This document shows, piece by piece, positions 26,445 to 34,248 of a DNA stretch of 64,000 nucleotides. This DNA is from Chitinophaga dinghuensis (GTDB lineage Bacteria > Bacteroidota > Bacteroidia > Chitinophagales > Chitinophagaceae): NCBI RefSeq assembly GCF_003259435.1, contig NZ_QLMA01000003.1:62001-126000 (forward strand), given 5' to 3'. Position numbers and translations under genes: made by a program. Within the stretch, counting starts at the first letter, position 1; each line of letters starts with the position of its first letter. Under the pieces are notes generated by a model that worked only from the letters and a program-made list of their open reading frames with translations, was not told the DNA's origin and searched no databases.

Positions 26445-29400
26445 TTAGAATGAATAGGTGAATTGAAGCAGGAAATACCTTCCAGGCTTGTATTTCGTGT
26501 AAATATTATCGCCTTTATAAAAGACTTTATTATCTGCTCTTGTAACTGGTTCTTCTTTGTTATAACGATGATCGAAATTCTGATCTTCCACTAAGCGATA
26601 GCTCTGATCCAGCAGGTTTTGAATACTGAATTTCACCTGTAATGATTTGATGATACGTTGGGTGAGGGAGAAGTCGAGCAGATGCGTCCCTAACTGCAGC
26701 AGGTCTGGTCTGGTATGCCGGTCTGTCAATGTGGAATCATTGATTGTTCTGACACTTTTGGCATATATAGACGGACCGTTGAAGTTATATACAAAGCTTG
26801 CTTTGGTACCGGTTGCCACGTTTTCGTAGAAGAGGCCTGCATTCACGATGTAAGGCGCCTGTCCTTGCAAGGGGCCGCCATCTGTGTGTGCTGTATCGCT
26901 GGAGTAGTCGTTGTGTACTTTACGTCGTTCTGTGGTACTATGAATATAAGTACCATTGAGGACTACAGATAGTTGTCTGAATACGTTACCTGGGATGAAT
27001 GACAGGCTCTTTTTAATTTCCGCTTCAGCCCCCATTACCTGTGCACTTACAGCGTTGTCGTAGAAAATGGAGGAATAATTCCAGCCATCTTTATATTCAG
27101 TATTGGTCACATCTTCGCGCATTTTTTCGATGGGATGTTGCAGATGTTTATAGAACACGCCAATATTCAATACTTCGTTTTTATTATGCGGATATAGCTC
27201 TGCGCGCAGATCTATGTTGTCAATAACGGCAGTGACTATACGCGGATTACCTTTGATTTCTTCGTTGCGCTGGAAGTCGAAATCTCCGTATGGAGTGAGT
27301 TCTCGGAAGTCGGGGCGATTCACTGTACGACCGTATCCGGCGCGGACTACGAACTGTTGGTTCGGGCGATAATTAAGATTGACGGAAGGGAGGAGGATTG
27401 TTTTTTTATGATCTACATCTACGGATTCGATGGCGCCTTCTCCGTATCCCATATTTCTGGCGCCGGCCAGTTTTTGGCGGTCGTATTCCAGGCGCAGACC
27501 GGCATTGACAGTGAACTTTTCTTTGGCTGTTTTCCAGTCGCCCATTGCATAGAATGCATTGTATTGTTCACTGGCAACATAGGCATCTGTTGGAGAGGTA
27601 AGATCATATACTGCCAGGCCTGTTCCATCATCGGGAAAATACTTGTTACTCCATACATGAGAAAGGTCTTTGGGTTGGTATTGCAGTAAGTTGGGATCAT
27701 TGTAGTTATAACCGCTGTTCCATTTCAGATAGTCGTTCGTGGATTGCATAACGTACAGTTCTTCGGGTTGTAATCCAGCCCTGTTTACGCGGAAGAATCG
27801 TCTGCCCACTTGTCTTACTTTGAAGAGCATATATGCCCCTGTTTTGAGAGACAGGTTTTTGTTTACCGTAACGGAATAGTCGGCTGATCCATTATACACC
27901 TGCTCCAGGTTGCGGATATATAGTCTCGCCATCATACCCTGTTTGGTTGTAGCGAAATCAAAGTTGGAGCCGCCGGGCATCCAGGTGCCGCTATCTGCTC
28001 TGGCAGGCAGACTACTCACGAAATGTATGATGCGTTGATCGGGTACATTTTGGAGGTCGTGGGTAAAGCCCAGGTTCCAGTTGATGGTATGTTGTTTGTC
28101 TTTTCCCAGTTGGTGTGCGCCGTTCAGATTTCCTGAATAGAGCATACGTTGTTGGAAAGACAGCACCATATCTTCTTTATAGGTGTTATACTGGGATCTG
28201 TATTCAGATGGAGCTGCATTACCTGCTGAAGTGTAGACGCTGGTGAAACGTTTGCCATCATTTACGAAGAAGTTCATAAATGCGATCTGGTGGCGATCAT
28301 TGAAACGCAATGTCAGGTTTTCCAGGAGGTTTATTTTACCTGTTTCTGTTGATTGCGGACCGTGACCGATTTTATTACCGTATCCGTCTGATTGTCCTAT
28401 ATCATCTGAGAGTGCGAGTGCGTAGGTATTACCTGTTTGGCGGTATACGTCGTATGCTACGGTTTCTTTGGTATAGGTAAGAGAGGTCAGGTCGAAGAGG
28501 CGCCATGAGCCGAGCTTCCAGCTATTGTAGTAATTGCCGAATACCTGCATATCCGGGAGGGCATAACGTTTACCGGTGGAGAGGACCGGGGACATATTAT
28601 TTACCCAGTCGTGTGGCGCCATGTTATTATTTCTGCGGTTGCTTTCGAATATTCCGGGAGAGAAAGCGGGTAATTTGCGGGTACCGTCGTCGAAGCCGAG
28701 GAAGTCTGTTTTTCCGCCGTTATAACTTTCTATATTGCTGAAAGCTGCGCCATCGCGGGCTGCAAATTGGATGCCTGCGTCAAAGTGACGTACAGGCATT
28801 GCATTTTTGGTAGACACTTTTATGGCTGCGCCTGCGTAGTCACCCACTAAATCGGCTACTGGCGATTTATACACCAGGATTTTATCGATTACGCTACTGG
28901 GTAGCAGGTCGTAGGCGAAGGCTTTGGAGTAGAGCTCCGTAGAGGGGGCTACGTTACTATTCAGATAGGTGAGGTTGTAACGTTCATTCATTCCTCGAAC
29001 AACGATGAAACGGTCGTCTACTACTGTGATACCGGAGATGCGTTTTACTACTTCGGCGGCGTTGCGGTCGGCGGTTTTGGAGATCAGTTCATTGGAGATA
29101 CCAGAAACCACGCCGGTTGCGTTTTTGATTTCTTCCAGCAGTTGTTGTTCTGTGCTGTGGGTAACGGCTCTCACTTTGCGTGGGCCGCTGGCTATCTGCA
29201 CTTCTTTCAGGTTGCTGCCTGTCTGCATTTTTACATCGCGGGCGCTGTTTTGTCCGTTGCTCACCTGTACATTAGCAATTACCGCTTGTTGATAGCCGAT
29301 GAAAGTTACGACCAGCGAGTAGTTTCCGGTAGGAATATTATTCAGCTGATAGAATCCTTTGTTATCCGTTACAGCGCCGAAGGTGGTTCCTTCCAGTCGT

Positions 29401-29831
29401 ATAGTGGCTCCTGGCAGAGGAGTGGATGTTTCAAAATCCACTATCCTTCCGCGAATGCCGCCATAGGTGATGCTTTTAGCGGGATTTGCCAGTTTTACAG
29501 CAATCGTTTGTCCGGTGACCTGGTATTTAATACCATAGCTGGTATTGAGTTCTTCCAGGATGGTTTTCAGGGGAACGGCATTCCACTGTATATTTTTGAG
29601 GGGAACGGCGGCAAGGGAAGCGCGATCATAAGAGAAGCTGCATTCGCTTTGTTTGTCTAATTCAGCGATGACGGCCGCCAAATTGGTGTTGGTGGCATGG
29701 ATGGTAATTGGTTTGTTGAGTGCTGGCGATTGTGCCATTATCTGGCTGGAAATCAACAGCAATAGGAACCATCCCAGCTGCCGCCATTTTATTGGCAGCA
29801 GGAATGCAAAGGTTTGTCTAACTTTGTCCAT
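26445..29831 (-). CDS. TonB-dependent receptor with STN signalling domain
   Basis: 1128-residue outer-membrane receptor. A signal peptide (about residues 12-33) is followed by an STN domain (about 40-110, ITIHATNTNLAAVIAELDKQ), a carboxypeptidase-regulatory-like domain (about 122-205, GAVTDNKGFYQLNNIPTG), a plug with the NERYNLTYLNSNVAPSTELY region, and a 22-strand-type barrel ending in the aromatic C-terminus GRYFLLQFTYSF. STN domains transmit ligand occupancy to a FecR-type anti-sigma factor, and exactly such a factor plus an ECF sigma lie upstream. It differs from the SusC proteins here in having no SusD partner. The substrate is unknown. Confidence 0.9.
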   Translation of the reverse strand: MDKVRQTFAFLLPIKWRQLGWFLLLLISSQIMAQSPALNKPITIHATNTNLAAVIAELDKQSECSFSYDRASLAAVPLKNIQWNAVPLKTILEELNTSYGIKYQVTGQTIAVKLANPAKSITYGGIRGRIVDFETSTPLPGATIRLEGTTFGAVTDNKGFYQLNNIPTGNYSLVVTFIGYQQAVIANVQVSNGQNSARDVKMQTGSNLKEVQIASGPRKVRAVTHSTEQQLLEEIKNATGVVSGISNELISKTADRNAAEVVKRISGITVVDDRFIVVRGMNERYNLTYLNSNVAPSTELYSKAFAYDLLPSSVIDKILVYKSPVADLVGDYAGAAIKVSTKNAMPVRHFDAGIQFAARDGAAFSNIESYNGGKTDFLGFDDGTRKLPAFSPGIFESNRRNNNMAPHDWVNNMSPVLSTGKRYALPDMQVFGNYYNSWKLGSWRLFDLTSLTYTKETVAYDVYRQTGNTYALALSDDIGQSDGYGNKIGHGPQSTETGKINLLENLTLRFNDRHQIAFMNFFVNDGKRFTSVYTSAGNAAPSEYRSQYNTYKEDMVLSFQQRMLYSGNLNGAHQLGKDKQHTINWNLGFTHDLQNVPDQRIIHFVSSLPARADSGTWMPGGSNFDFATTKQGMMARLYIRNLEQVYNGSADYSVTVNKNLSLKTGAYMLFKVRQVGRRFFRVNRAGLQPEELYVMQSTNDYLKWNSGYNYNDPNLLQYQPKDLSHVWSNKYFPDDGTGLAVYDLTSPTDAYVASEQYNAFYAMGDWKTAKEKFTVNAGLRLEYDRQKLAGARNMGYGEGAIESVDVDHKKTILLPSVNLNYRPNQQFVVRAGYGRTVNRPDFRELTPYGDFDFQRNEEIKGNPRIVTAVIDNIDLRAELYPHNKNEVLNIGVFYKHLQHPIEKMREDVTNTEYKDGWNYSSIFYDNAVSAQVMGAEAEIKKSLSFIPGNVFRQLSVVLNGTYIHSTTERRKVHNDYSSDTAHTDGGPLQGQAPYIVNAGLFYENVATGTKASFVYNFNGPSIYAKSVRTINDSTLTDRHTRPDLLQLGTHLLDFSLTQRIIKSLQVKFSIQNLLDQSYRLVEDQNFDHRYNKEEPVTRADNKVFYKGDNIYTKYKPGRYFLLQFTYSF

Positions 29832-29893
29832 AAGTAAACTTTAAAAACAATTGTTTTTGATGTCCCGCTGGCCGGCGGGACATTTTTTATTGA

Positions 29894-30856
29894 TTAATGA
29901 ATAAACACGGTATCGTTGGCGATCTGCCATTTAAAGCCATATACAAAGGCCATATTGGTCAGCATATCTTCTAAGTTGGTATTGCTGAAGGCGCCCGTGA
30001 AACGGGCTTTCCCGGAGAAATTAGCGTTTATAATTACTTTCTTATGATAACGGTATTCCAGTCGGCTGAATACGGCGTCCAGTGGCACATCATCCAATAC
30101 AAAAGCACCTTTTTTCCAGTCTGATTCCCTTTCTTTCAGGAAGTTGCGGACGGTTACCTGGTGGAAGGCGGGGCGGGAAATGAGTTTAAAGCCAGGTTTG
30201 AGGACCACTGCGCTATCCGGGCGAATACGAATAGCGATACTGCCGGCGGTGAGTGCGATGGTAGTGGTTCTTTCTGCGGGATAGGCTTCAACGTTGAAGT
30301 GGGTGCCCAGTACCTGGGCTTCCAGTCCTCCTGCAAATACTCTGAATGGCGTTGTATGCGGCGCTACTTCGAAATAGCCTTCTCCGGAAATGGAGATATT
30401 GCGGCTCTGGGTGTTGTAGTTGGCTGGGATAGTGAGGGCTGCGCCTGGAGAGAGCCATACGAGGCTGCTGTCGGGCAGCGTTACTTTTCGTGCATGCATG
30501 GACGTATTTGCCAGCTGCGTAGGTGGCGTAGTTGGCGGAGCAGCTGGTTTATGTTTTTGCAGGAAGTATAAGCTGGCCAGCAACAGGATTGATGCGGCAG
30601 CCACTAATCTGCGAACGAGTCGCAGTACCCGGAAAGGTTTGGTGGCGGTTAAAGGGATGCCTGCATTTTTCAGTTGCATATCCAGTATGGTAGCAGTTGC
30701 TGCGGGCATGGGGATTGGCGTCTCCTCCCAACCGGCAGCCAACAAATTTTCCAACTCATGATCGGACAGCGATTGCAGCCACTGGTGTGTGGATGAGCGT
30801 TCTTCTTCCTTGATATCTTGATCAATATAATTTCTCAGTTTATCCGTTCCTTCCAT
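29894..30856 (-). CDS. FecR-type anti-sigma factor
   Basis: 320-residue inner-membrane regulator. The N-terminal cytoplasmic region (about residues 1-80) would hold the sigma factor; one transmembrane helix (LVAAASILLLASLYFLQ, near 86-102) follows, then the periplasmic FecR domain (VTLPDSSLVWLSPGAAL onward) and a C-terminal DUF4974 domain (GAFVLDDVPLDAVFSRLEYR to the end). It is divergent from the ECF sigma gene and 62 bp upstream of the STN receptor, so it probably relays receptor occupancy to that sigma factor. Confidence 0.92.
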   Translation of the reverse strand: MEGTDKLRNYIDQDIKEEERSSTHQWLQSLSDHELENLLAAGWEETPIPMPAATATILDMQLKNAGIPLTATKPFRVLRLVRRLVAAASILLLASLYFLQKHKPAAPPTTPPTQLANTSMHARKVTLPDSSLVWLSPGAALTIPANYNTQSRNISISGEGYFEVAPHTTPFRVFAGGLEAQVLGTHFNVEAYPAERTTTIALTAGSIAIRIRPDSAVVLKPGFKLISRPAFHQVTVRNFLKERESDWKKGAFVLDDVPLDAVFSRLEYRYHKKVIINANFSGKARFTGAFSNTNLEDMLTNMAFVYGFKWQIANDTVFIH

Positions 30857-30963
30857 ACTGACAGGTTATGTACTATTGTCTTCACGCAGGAACGAATTTT
30901 TACCTCAATGGTAAAAAGTGCAATTAACAATTTGGTAATATGGTAGGTGCCGAAAGGGCGGCC

Positions 30964-30971
30964 TATCTTTG
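30964..30971 (+). promoter_or_regulatory. -7 box of the ECF sigma gene
   Basis: TATCTTTG matches TAnnTTTG. It is 8 bp from the ATG at 30980, so the transcript would be leaderless or nearly so; it also argues against the longer upstream start at 30947. Confidence 0.45.
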
Positions 30972-30979
30972 CAATACTT

Positions 30980-31537
30980 ATGCAGGATTCCGCCTCCTAT
31001 AAAAGAGAACAGTTGTTCAACAGTTTGTACTATGCCTCCCGGGACAAGCTGTATCAATACCTGCGTCGTTATACCCACGATAACCATTTGTTGCAGGATC
31101 TTCTCCAGCAGAGTTATATGAAAGTCTGGGATCGTATAGATAACGTCTATGATGTAGAAGCCGCATTGCCTTTGTTGAAAGTAATAGCCCGTAATTTACT
31201 GGTGGATCTTATCCGCAAACGATTGAAGGAAGATGAAGCGTGGATGGAAAAAATGCAGACAGAAGCCGGACAGTTATTAATGCAGCCGGAAACGGGTAGC
31301 AGGGAGCTGATGCAGGCATTGGACATTGCTATTGACCAGTTACCTGATAATTGCAGAAAGGTGTATTTATTGCATCGGGATGAAGGGTTGTCTTACCGGG
31401 ACATATCTCTACGTTTATCCATTTCCGTTAGTATGGTGGAGAAGCATATGAGTAAGGCGATACGTTTGCTGAAACAGGAGTTGCTGGTGAATGGAGATCT
31501 GGTATTATTGCTGGTGGCGGTTAACAGGTTGTTGTGA
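30980..31537 (+). CDS. ECF-type RNA polymerase sigma factor
   Basis: 185-residue sigma-70 family factor. Region 2 spans about residues 12-75 (DKLYQYLRRYTHDNHLLQDLLQQSYMKVW in pattern, with the helix that melts the -10) and region 4 about 110-165 (IDQLPDNCRKVYLLHRDEG, then LSYRDISLRLSISVSMVEKH as the helix-turn-helix). I used the ATG at 30980 rather than 30947, because the longer form would start upstream of the best promoter box. Divergent from its probable anti-sigma factor; together with the STN receptor they form a cell-surface signalling set. Confidence 0.92.
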   Translation: MQDSASYKREQLFNSLYYASRDKLYQYLRRYTHDNHLLQDLLQQSYMKVWDRIDNVYDVEAALPLLKVIARNLLVDLIRKRLKEDEAWMEKMQTEAGQLLMQPETGSRELMQALDIAIDQLPDNCRKVYLLHRDEGLSYRDISLRLSISVSMVEKHMSKAIRLLKQELLVNGDLVLLLVAVNRLL

Positions 31538-31550
31538 TTTCGCACGGAGT

Positions 31551-31608
31551 CGCCTTCGGCGCTGTTTTTTCTCGCAAAGCAGCATAAGCAGGAAAGCAGC
31601 AAAGGCTT
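31551..31608 (+). repeat. partial copy of the GCAGCAAA intergenic repeat with hairpin
   Basis: A small hairpin CGCCTTCGGCG plus T run (31551-31570) is followed by CTCGCAAAGCAGC and a GGAAAGCAGCAAAGGCTTGTG stretch, the same order as the left end of the element at 14841. It also serves as a plausible terminator for the sigma gene. Confidence 0.6.
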
Positions 31609-31669
31609 GTGTTTTGTTGTGTATTAGGGTGTAACTAAGATGTAACTTTTCCGTATTTTTAAAATAAAA

Positions 31670-32269
31670 ATGGAACAGGGCTGGATTGAGCATCCAACAA
31701 TATTACGGGGCAGGGAGATTGACCTGCTGCCTTTGGAAGCGACACATTTTGAAGAACTGTACCAGGCGGCATCTGATAAGCGGCTATGGGAGCTTATTCC
31801 TACCAATTGTGCAGATTCTGAAATATTCAGGAAGACCTATGCTGCAGCATTGGCGCACCGGGAGAATGGTACGCAATATCCTTTTATAATTTACCATAAG
31901 GCTACGGGGAGGATCATTGGATCTACCAGATACTTTGAGATTTTTCCGGCGGATAAAAAGCTGGAAATCGGCTGGAGCTGGGTCATTACGGAATACTGGG
32001 GAACAGGGGTGAATCTTGAATGTAAGTTGTTATTACTCACTCATTGTTTCGAAGTGCTGAAAGCGAGGCGGGTGCAACTAAAGACAGATCAGCATAACTG
32101 GAGGTCCAGGAAAGCAATTGAAAAGATAGGAGGCTATTTTGAAGGGATATTAAGAAAAGACAAGATCAAGGCAGATGGTACCTCCCGGAGTGCAGCTTAC
32201 TACAGCATTCTGGATGAGGAATGGGAAGCTGCCAGAGAAAAGATATTGATGCAGATTAATAAAAAATAA
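31670..32269 (+). CDS. GNAT family N-acetyltransferase
   Basis: 199-residue acetyl-CoA-dependent acetyltransferase of the RimJ/RimL-like group (Acetyltransf_3). The core beta-bulge region is IIYHKATGRIIGSTRYFEI, followed by the acetyl-CoA pyrophosphate-binding area around WSWVITEYWGTGVNLECK, where the usual R/QxxGxG/A is altered to YWGTGVN, and the late motif NWRSRKAIEKIGGYFEG. The acceptor is unknown; relatives modify protein N-termini or small molecules. A single gene with a palindromic terminator downstream. Confidence 0.85.
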   Translation: MEQGWIEHPTILRGREIDLLPLEATHFEELYQAASDKRLWELIPTNCADSEIFRKTYAAALAHRENGTQYPFIIYHKATGRIIGSTRYFEIFPADKKLEIGWSWVITEYWGTGVNLECKLLLLTHCFEVLKARRVQLKTDQHNWRSRKAIEKIGGYFEGILRKDKIKADGTSRSAAYYSILDEEWEAAREKILMQINKK

Positions 32270-32296
32270 AAAGCCTGGTCATATGACCAGGCTTTC
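32268..32296. terminator. bidirectional terminator
   Basis: Perfect palindromic stem AAGCCTGGTCATATGACCAGGCTT flanked by A and T runs, between the converging acetyltransferase and uxaA genes. Confidence 0.85.
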
Positions 32297-32302
32297 CTTA
32301 TT

Positions 32303-33949
32303 CTATAAACTTACGCCGCGTTTCCAAGGGATGAAATCATCCTGGTGCAGCTGTTCTGCTTTCGTATATACTTCACCGCTAGCGGATTGGATCACGTATT
32401 CCAGGATCTGTTCGCCCATTTCTGCGATAGAGTGTTGACCGCTGATGATAGAACCGGTATCGATATCGATGATATCCGGCATGCGGGTAGCCAGTTTGGT
32501 ATTGGTTGCGAGTTTCACTACAGGGGCGATAGGGTTGCCGGTAGGGGTACCCAGACCTGTTGTAAAGAGTACGATATTAGCCCCGGAGCCTACTTCTGCA
32601 GAAGTGGATTCCACGTCGTTGCCTGGAGTACAGAGCAGGTTGAGACCTGGTTTGGTGACATACTCTGTATAATCCAGTACATCTGTTACCGGAGAGGTAC
32701 CGCCTTTTTTAGCAGCGCCGGCAGATTTAATCGCATCTGTGATGAGGCCATCCTTGATATTTCCGGGGGATGGATTCATGTAGAAGCCAGAGCCTACAGA
32801 CTGTGCCTGGTTTTCATACGCGCGCATGATGCGGATGAATTTCTCTGAAGTATTTTCAGTAGTACAACGGTTGATCAGTTCTTGTTCCACGCCGCAGAGT
32901 TCAGGGAACTCGGAGAGAATGGAAGTGCCGCCGAGGGCTACCAGGAGGTCGGAGGTATGTCCTACCGCAGGATTGGCAGAGATACCGGAGAAACCGTCGG
33001 AGCCGCCGCATTCCAGGCCAATCACCAGTTTGGAGAGGGGTGCAGGCTGACGGGTTACTTTATTTGCTTCTACGAGTGCCAGGAAAGTATCTTTGATGGC
33101 AGCAGAGAGCATGGCAAATTCGGATGCGCTTTTTTGCTGTTCGTATACCAGTACTGGTTTGTTGAAGTTTGGATTTAATTTTTTCAGTGATTCCTGGAGA
33201 ATGCTTACCTGTGCATGTTGACAGCCCAGGCTCAGGATAGTGGCGCCTGCCACGTTTGGATGGTGGATGTAACCGGCCAGAAGAGCGCAAAGCGCATCGG
33301 AGTCCTGACGGGTGCCGCCACAACCGCCTTCGTGAGTAAGGAATTTAATCCCATTGATATTAGGGAAAACTGTGTTGTGTTTATCGGTTTCTCCTGCTTT
33401 GTCGGCCTCATAATTTTTAATGGCTTCGATATCGCCTTTTTTATAGAGAGACACGAGGTCTGTTACCTGCTCGTTGTACACTTCGGCAGGAGCGAAGCCC
33501 AGCCCTTTTTCGAAGGCAGTTTTGATCACGCTTACGTTTCTGTTTTCACAGAATACCAGTGGTATTACCAGCCAGTAGTTGCGGGTACCCACTTGTCCGT
33601 CTGCACGATGATAACCCATAAAGGTGCGGTCTTTCCATTTGGAAATATCCGGCGCCTGCCATTGCTCGCTGCCATCTTTCTCATGGAAAGCGTTTGCATC
33701 ATGAATAACGTTTTCAGTGGTCATCAGTCCGCCCTGTTTGATGGTAGTAACCGCTTTGGCTACGAGTACGCCATACATGGTTATCGGATCTCCGCTCTGC
33801 ACATCGTTGATGAGAAATTTATGTTTAGCAGGTGTAGACTGCAAAAGTTCTATGTTGTGGCCGTTGAATGTGATCTTCGTTCCAGCTTGGAGGTCTTGTA
33901 ATGCAACCAGCACGTTATCTGCTGGATGTATCTGTAAGTAACTGTTCAT
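32303..33949 (-). CDS. uxaA: altronate dehydratase
   Basis: 548-residue enzyme dehydrating D-altronate to 2-keto-3-deoxygluconate, the step after UxaB. The N-terminal SAF domain covers about residues 1-95; the catalytic altronate/galactarate dehydratase part contains the GQVGTRNYW motif and conserved cysteines in THEGGCGGTRQDS and LGCQHAQVS that would bind the metal centre, plus the GLECGGSDGFSG segment. Normal full-length form. It is not in the uxaB-uxaC operon but is read from the other strand next to the polysaccharide block, facing a LacI-type operator at 34126 that may control both sides. Confidence 0.93.
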   Translation of the reverse strand: MNSYLQIHPADNVLVALQDLQAGTKITFNGHNIELLQSTPAKHKFLINDVQSGDPITMYGVLVAKAVTTIKQGGLMTTENVIHDANAFHEKDGSEQWQAPDISKWKDRTFMGYHRADGQVGTRNYWLVIPLVFCENRNVSVIKTAFEKGLGFAPAEVYNEQVTDLVSLYKKGDIEAIKNYEADKAGETDKHNTVFPNINGIKFLTHEGGCGGTRQDSDALCALLAGYIHHPNVAGATILSLGCQHAQVSILQESLKKLNPNFNKPVLVYEQQKSASEFAMLSAAIKDTFLALVEANKVTRQPAPLSKLVIGLECGGSDGFSGISANPAVGHTSDLLVALGGTSILSEFPELCGVEQELINRCTTENTSEKFIRIMRAYENQAQSVGSGFYMNPSPGNIKDGLITDAIKSAGAAKKGGTSPVTDVLDYTEYVTKPGLNLLCTPGNDVESTSAEVGSGANIVLFTTGLGTPTGNPIAPVVKLATNTKLATRMPDIIDIDTGSIISGQHSIAEMGEQILEYVIQSASGEVYTKAEQLHQDDFIPWKRGVSL

Positions 33950-34125
33950 AAAGGCTAAAGTAATAAATAGTGCTACCGGCTTGTAATACTATAATGTTAA
34001 TCCCTGATAAAATTTTGACTTCTTATGAAATCGGCCGAAAGCATTTACAGCAGCAAGTTACAAATGAATCAGGAAATGATAAATTCCAATTATGAGGGTT
34101 TAAATACCATTTGAAAAAATTTTAT

Positions 34126-34139
34126 GCAAACGTTTGAAT
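34126..34139. promoter_or_regulatory. LacI-type operator between uxaA and the lyase gene
   Basis: TGCAAACGTTTGAA matches the palindrome TGCAAACGTTTGCA at 13 of 14 positions, in the 299-bp divergent gap. The rest of that gap is AT-rich with no gene on the plus strand; the minus strand has a short hydrophobic reading frame (see findings). Confidence 0.55.
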
Positions 34140-34248
34140 TAATTATTACATTTAGATACTTTTTTTAGCGCCACGTTTTGAGAGGTGAACAATGAACCAG
34201 GCATACGCCATTGCGTAGATGCCAGCTACAACCGTAAATAACAGCCCT

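Noticed and set aside
28240..28256. GAAACGTTTGCC in the STN receptor gene
   Set aside because: Only a partial match to the operator and well inside a gene not linked to the uronate pathway.
30947..30979. Longer N-terminus for the ECF sigma factor (ATG at 30947)
   Set aside because: The added 11 residues are encoded across the best promoter box and do not resemble sigma-factor N-termini.
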